Below, piece after piece: positions 61,861 to 64,000 of a DNA stretch of 64,000 nt (positions within the stretch are counted from its first letter, which is position 1; the number at the start of each line of letters is the position of its first letter). The translations under genes were made by a program, and so were the position numbers. A model generated the notes under the pieces. That model did not search any database, had not been told where the DNA came from, and worked only from the letters and a program-made list of their open reading frames with translations. The stretch lies in NCBI RefSeq assembly GCF_000511355.1, contig NC_023135.1:441462-505461 (forward strand), read 5' to 3'. This DNA is from Leisingera methylohalidivorans DSM 14336. GTDB lineage: Bacteria; Pseudomonadota; Alphaproteobacteria; Rhodobacterales; Rhodobacteraceae.

Positions 61861-62601
61861 ATGAACGCTCCAGCATTGTCACCGGCCAGATGCGGCGACT
61901 GCCCGATCCGCCACCGCGCCGTCTGCGCGCGCTGCGACGCGGATGAGCTGAATGAGCTGGATGCGATCAAATACTACCGCACCTATGAGGCCGGCCAGCC
62001 GATCATCTGGGCCGGCGACGTGATGACCTTTGTCGGCTCGGTTGTGTCAGGCATTGCCACCTTGACCCAGACGATGGAGGACGGGCGCACCCAGATGGTG
62101 GGCCTGCTGCTGCCCAGCGATTTTGTCGGCCGGCCGGGCCGCGAAGGCGCGGCTTATGATGTGGCTGCGACCACTGATGTGGTGATGTGCTGCTTCCGCA
62201 GGAAGCCGTTTGAAGAGCTGATGGAGCGCACCCCGCATATCGCCCACCGGCTGCTGCAAATGACGCTGGACGAGCTGGACGCAGCCCGAGAGTGGATGCT
62301 GGTGCTGGGCCGCAAGACCGCGCGCGAGAAGATTGCCAGCCTGCTGTCGATCATTGCCCGCCGCGATGCCTCGCTGACACGGCGCGGCGCCACCAGCCGG
62401 ATGGTGTTCGACCTGCCGCTGACCCGCGAGGCGATGGCGGATTACCTGGGCCTGACGCTGGAAACCGTCAGCCGCCAGATTTCGGCCCTGAAACGGGACG
62501 GGGTCATCGAGCTGGAAGGCAAGCGCCACGTCACGGTGCCTGATATGCACCGGCTGATGGAAGAAGCCGGCGACGACAGCGACGGCGTTTTCCTCGGCTG
62601 A
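61861..62601 (+). CDS. fnrL: Oxygen-sensing Crp/Fnr family regulator FnrL
   Basis: A 246-residue FNR-type regulator whose [4Fe-4S] cluster is destroyed by oxygen, switching genes for low-oxygen life. N-terminal cysteines are CGDCPIRHRAVCARC (Cys11, 14, 22, 25) and a distal pair Cys110-Cys111 (VVMCCFRR) supplies the remaining ligand. A cyclic-nucleotide-like beta roll precedes the C-terminal helix-turn-helix (LGLTLETVSRQISALKRDGV). Start at 61861 follows ACGGGG. No FNR box could be found in the short region shared with the hemN remnant. Confidence 0.95.
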   Translation: MNAPALSPARCGDCPIRHRAVCARCDADELNELDAIKYYRTYEAGQPIIWAGDVMTFVGSVVSGIATLTQTMEDGRTQMVGLLLPSDFVGRPGREGAAYDVAATTDVVMCCFRRKPFEELMERTPHIAHRLLQMTLDELDAAREWMLVLGRKTAREKIASLLSIIARRDASLTRRGATSRMVFDLPLTREAMADYLGLTLETVSRQISALKRDGVIELEGKRHVTVPDMHRLMEEAGDDSDGVFLG

Positions 62602-62633
62602 GTCCGCATTTCCCTGCAATGCCCTAGCCGTTT

Positions 62634-63467
62634 TCAACCAGCCAGCGCGCCACCCGCGCCGCAGCGCTGCGCCGGCCGGGGGCGCGCAGGCTCCACAGCC
62701 GCAAGTCCCGTGGCAAGGCTGGCCGGGATGTCAAACGGCGCCACCAGAGCCCGATGCCCGATCAGGACCCCGGCGCCATTGACGGCCTGCTCAACCGCCA
62801 GCGCATAGAGCGAGTATTGCGGCCTTCTCAGGTGCAGCCCCTGCCCGGGGCAGGAGGATTGCAGCCAATGGTCCCAATCCTGCGCCCAGACCGCGTCTGA
62901 CAGGCAGGGCACATCTTGCAGGTCCGCCGGTTCGTGCAGCTGCTGCGCCAGCGCAGGGGCGCAGAGCGGAAAGATCACGTCCTGTTCGATCGCAGTGCCC
63001 TGATCGCCGCCATAGAACAGGCAAAGATCATAAGGCGTGCGCTTGAGGTTCGGCGGCTCTTCGGTTGCGGTGATCGAAACCTCGGTGTCCGGCATCGCCG
63101 CGCGCAGGGCAGGCAGGCGCGGCGACAGCCAGTATTGCGCGATTGCGGGCAGGGTGGCGATATGCACGGTGCCGGGCTGCGCGTCTTCGCGCAGATGGCG
63201 GACCGCGGCGTTCATTTGGTCAAAGGCCGCAGTGAACTGCGGCAGCACCCGCGCGCCCAGTGCGGTGAGGGCCACCTGTTTCGGGCGGCGGTCGAACAGT
63301 GGCGCCTGCATTGCGTCCTCCAGCGATTTGATCTGGGCCGAAACCGCGCCGGGGGTCACGCCCAGCTCCTGCGCGGCGGCGTCAAACCCGCCCAGCCGCG
63401 CGGCGGCCACAAACGCGCGCAGGGCGGTCAGGGGCAGGGATTTGGCAGGGGGCGGGGAAACAGCCAT
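62634..63467 (-). CDS. LysR family transcriptional regulator with probable C-terminal frameshift
   Basis: A GcvA-like LysR regulator: helix-turn-helix GGFDAAAQELGVTPGAVSAQ (about 26-45), then effector domain. The last 22 residues (AAVEPARPRPAQRCGAGG) do not look like the family. If one base is dropped near 62706-62712, the frame continues as LRLWSLRAPGRRSAAARVAR, WLVENG and stops at 62624, an ordinary LysR end. So either the gene has a recent frameshift or the sequence has a one-base error. It is divergent from an SHMT-like gene, its likely target. Confidence 0.85.
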   Translation of the reverse strand: MAVSPPPAKSLPLTALRAFVAAARLGGFDAAAQELGVTPGAVSAQIKSLEDAMQAPLFDRRPKQVALTALGARVLPQFTAAFDQMNAAVRHLREDAQPGTVHIATLPAIAQYWLSPRLPALRAAMPDTEVSITATEEPPNLKRTPYDLCLFYGGDQGTAIEQDVIFPLCAPALAQQLHEPADLQDVPCLSDAVWAQDWDHWLQSSCPGQGLHLRRPQYSLYALAVEQAVNGAGVLIGHRALVAPFDIPASLATGLAAVEPARPRPAQRCGAGGALAG

Positions 63468-63588
63468 GGCTTAGCCTCAATTTTTCTAACCCTAGTTTTC
63501 TGCAAATCTGATTTGCGGGCAGGGGGGGGAGGAGCGCTTTGATCGGCAGCAGCAGAGATTGTCCGCCAAGGCGCGACGCAGACAGGCC

Positions 63589-64000
63589 ATGCCAGACCTT
63601 GCCCGCCGCCACTGGGTGCCGGCCCCGTGCGAGGATTACGTGCAGAGGGCGGCCGCGATGACCGCCGCTGCCGGCAGCGCAGCGACCGCTGCCCGGCTGA
63701 GCGCGCTGGCGGCGCGCAACAGGGACATCCATGACCGCGACTGTTTCAACCTGAACCCGGCCACCAACGTGATGAACCCGGCAGCAGAGGCTTTGCTGGC
63801 CAGCGAGCTCGGCAGCCGACCGTCGCTGGGCTATCCAAGCGGCAAATACGAGATGGGGCAGGAAGCGGCCGAGGAGATCGAAGTCATCGCAGCGGAACTG
63901 GCCGCACAGGTGTTCAAGGCGCGTTATGCGGAGATCCGGGTGGGGTCCGGCGCGCTGGCGAAGCTCTACGGGTTCATGGCGCTGGCCCGGCCGGGCGATG
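63589..64000 (+). CDS. Serine hydroxymethyltransferase-like PLP enzyme (partial, runs off the end)
   Basis: The frame is open from the ATG at 63589 to the window end, about 137 codons. The segment FNLNPATNVMNPAAEALLAS, then LGYPSGKYEMGQEAAEEIEV and YAEIRVGSGALAKLYGFMAL, parallels the N-terminal part of serine hydroxymethyltransferase (NLIASEN..., GYPGxRYYGG..., VQPHSGSQAN). It is more diverged than a housekeeping GlyA and has an extra alanine-rich start. The PLP lysine is beyond the window. Divergent from a LysR gene, 121 bp apart. Function and true start uncertain. Confidence 0.7.
   Translation, partial: MPDLARRHWVPAPCEDYVQRAAAMTAAAGSAATAARLSALAARNRDIHDRDCFNLNPATNVMNPAAEALLASELGSRPSLGYPSGKYEMGQEAAEEIEVIAAELAAQVFKARYAEIRVGSGALAKLYGFMALARPGD

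Overview
The window looks like chromosomal DNA of a marine roseobacter (Rhodobacterales, close to Phaeobacter, Leisingera or Ruegeria). The reasons are high GC with strong third-position GC, an FnrL regulator beside hemN, the malyl-CoA lyase of the ethylmalonyl-CoA pathway, a TrcR/DUF1013 regulator, a small-type SRP RNA, and intergenic palindromes of a kind I associate with this group. There is no insertion sequence, phage, CRISPR array or tRNA that I can support. Most of the window is ordinary core genome, dense and split between both strands.

Layout. 1-4.0 kb: the start of accA, a LysE exporter with a divergent Lrp/AsnC regulator, an Asp/Glu-racemase-like protein and malyl-CoA lyase. 4.2-8.7 kb: an MFS transporter followed by dgcN, dgcA and a D-amino-acid transaminase, a D-glutamate/D-amino-acid catabolic module. 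9-16 kb: small conserved proteins, N-formylglutamate amidohydrolase, pyruvate kinase, ribosomal proteins L35 and L20, and a divergent PPOX flavoprotein/AraC pair. 16-21 kb: DUF1326, then pheS and pheT separated by an AT-rich foreign-looking gene. 21-27 kb: a LysR/methyltransferase pair, a phosphoribosyltransferase-ytoQ-GNAT run, and MscS and MscL channels. 27-34 kb: alanine dehydrogenase with a divergent AsnC regulator, PPK2, a CAP-domain RTX protein, rpsU, a COQ9 protein and a quinone oxidoreductase.

34-46 kb: DUF2189, RNase T2, TrcR, a hybrid histidine kinase with tandem GAF-like domains, a LysR-controlled pair of an Asp/Asn-type beta-hydroxylase and a threonine aldolase whose reading frames overlap, then recR-ybaB-dnaX. 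46-54 kb: a tyrosine phosphatase, a cobalamin riboswitch in front of a cysteine-rich protein, a TetR/hydrolase pair with two clear operators, nudC, a 2',3'-cyclic nucleotidase-like enzyme, the SRP RNA, prephenate dehydratase and a membrane-anchored cytochrome c. 54-64 kb: the complete yejABEF peptide importer, a badly decayed hemN next to intact fnrL, a LysR gene with a probable C-terminal frameshift, and the start of an SHMT-like gene running off the end.

The points most worth following up are the coupled hydroxylase-aldolase pair, the gene inserted between pheS and pheT, the riboswitch-controlled cysteine-rich protein, the decayed hemN, and the D-amino-acid module. Several starts were moved inward from the longest reading frame on the basis of ribosome binding sites and family alignment from memory; no database search was possible.
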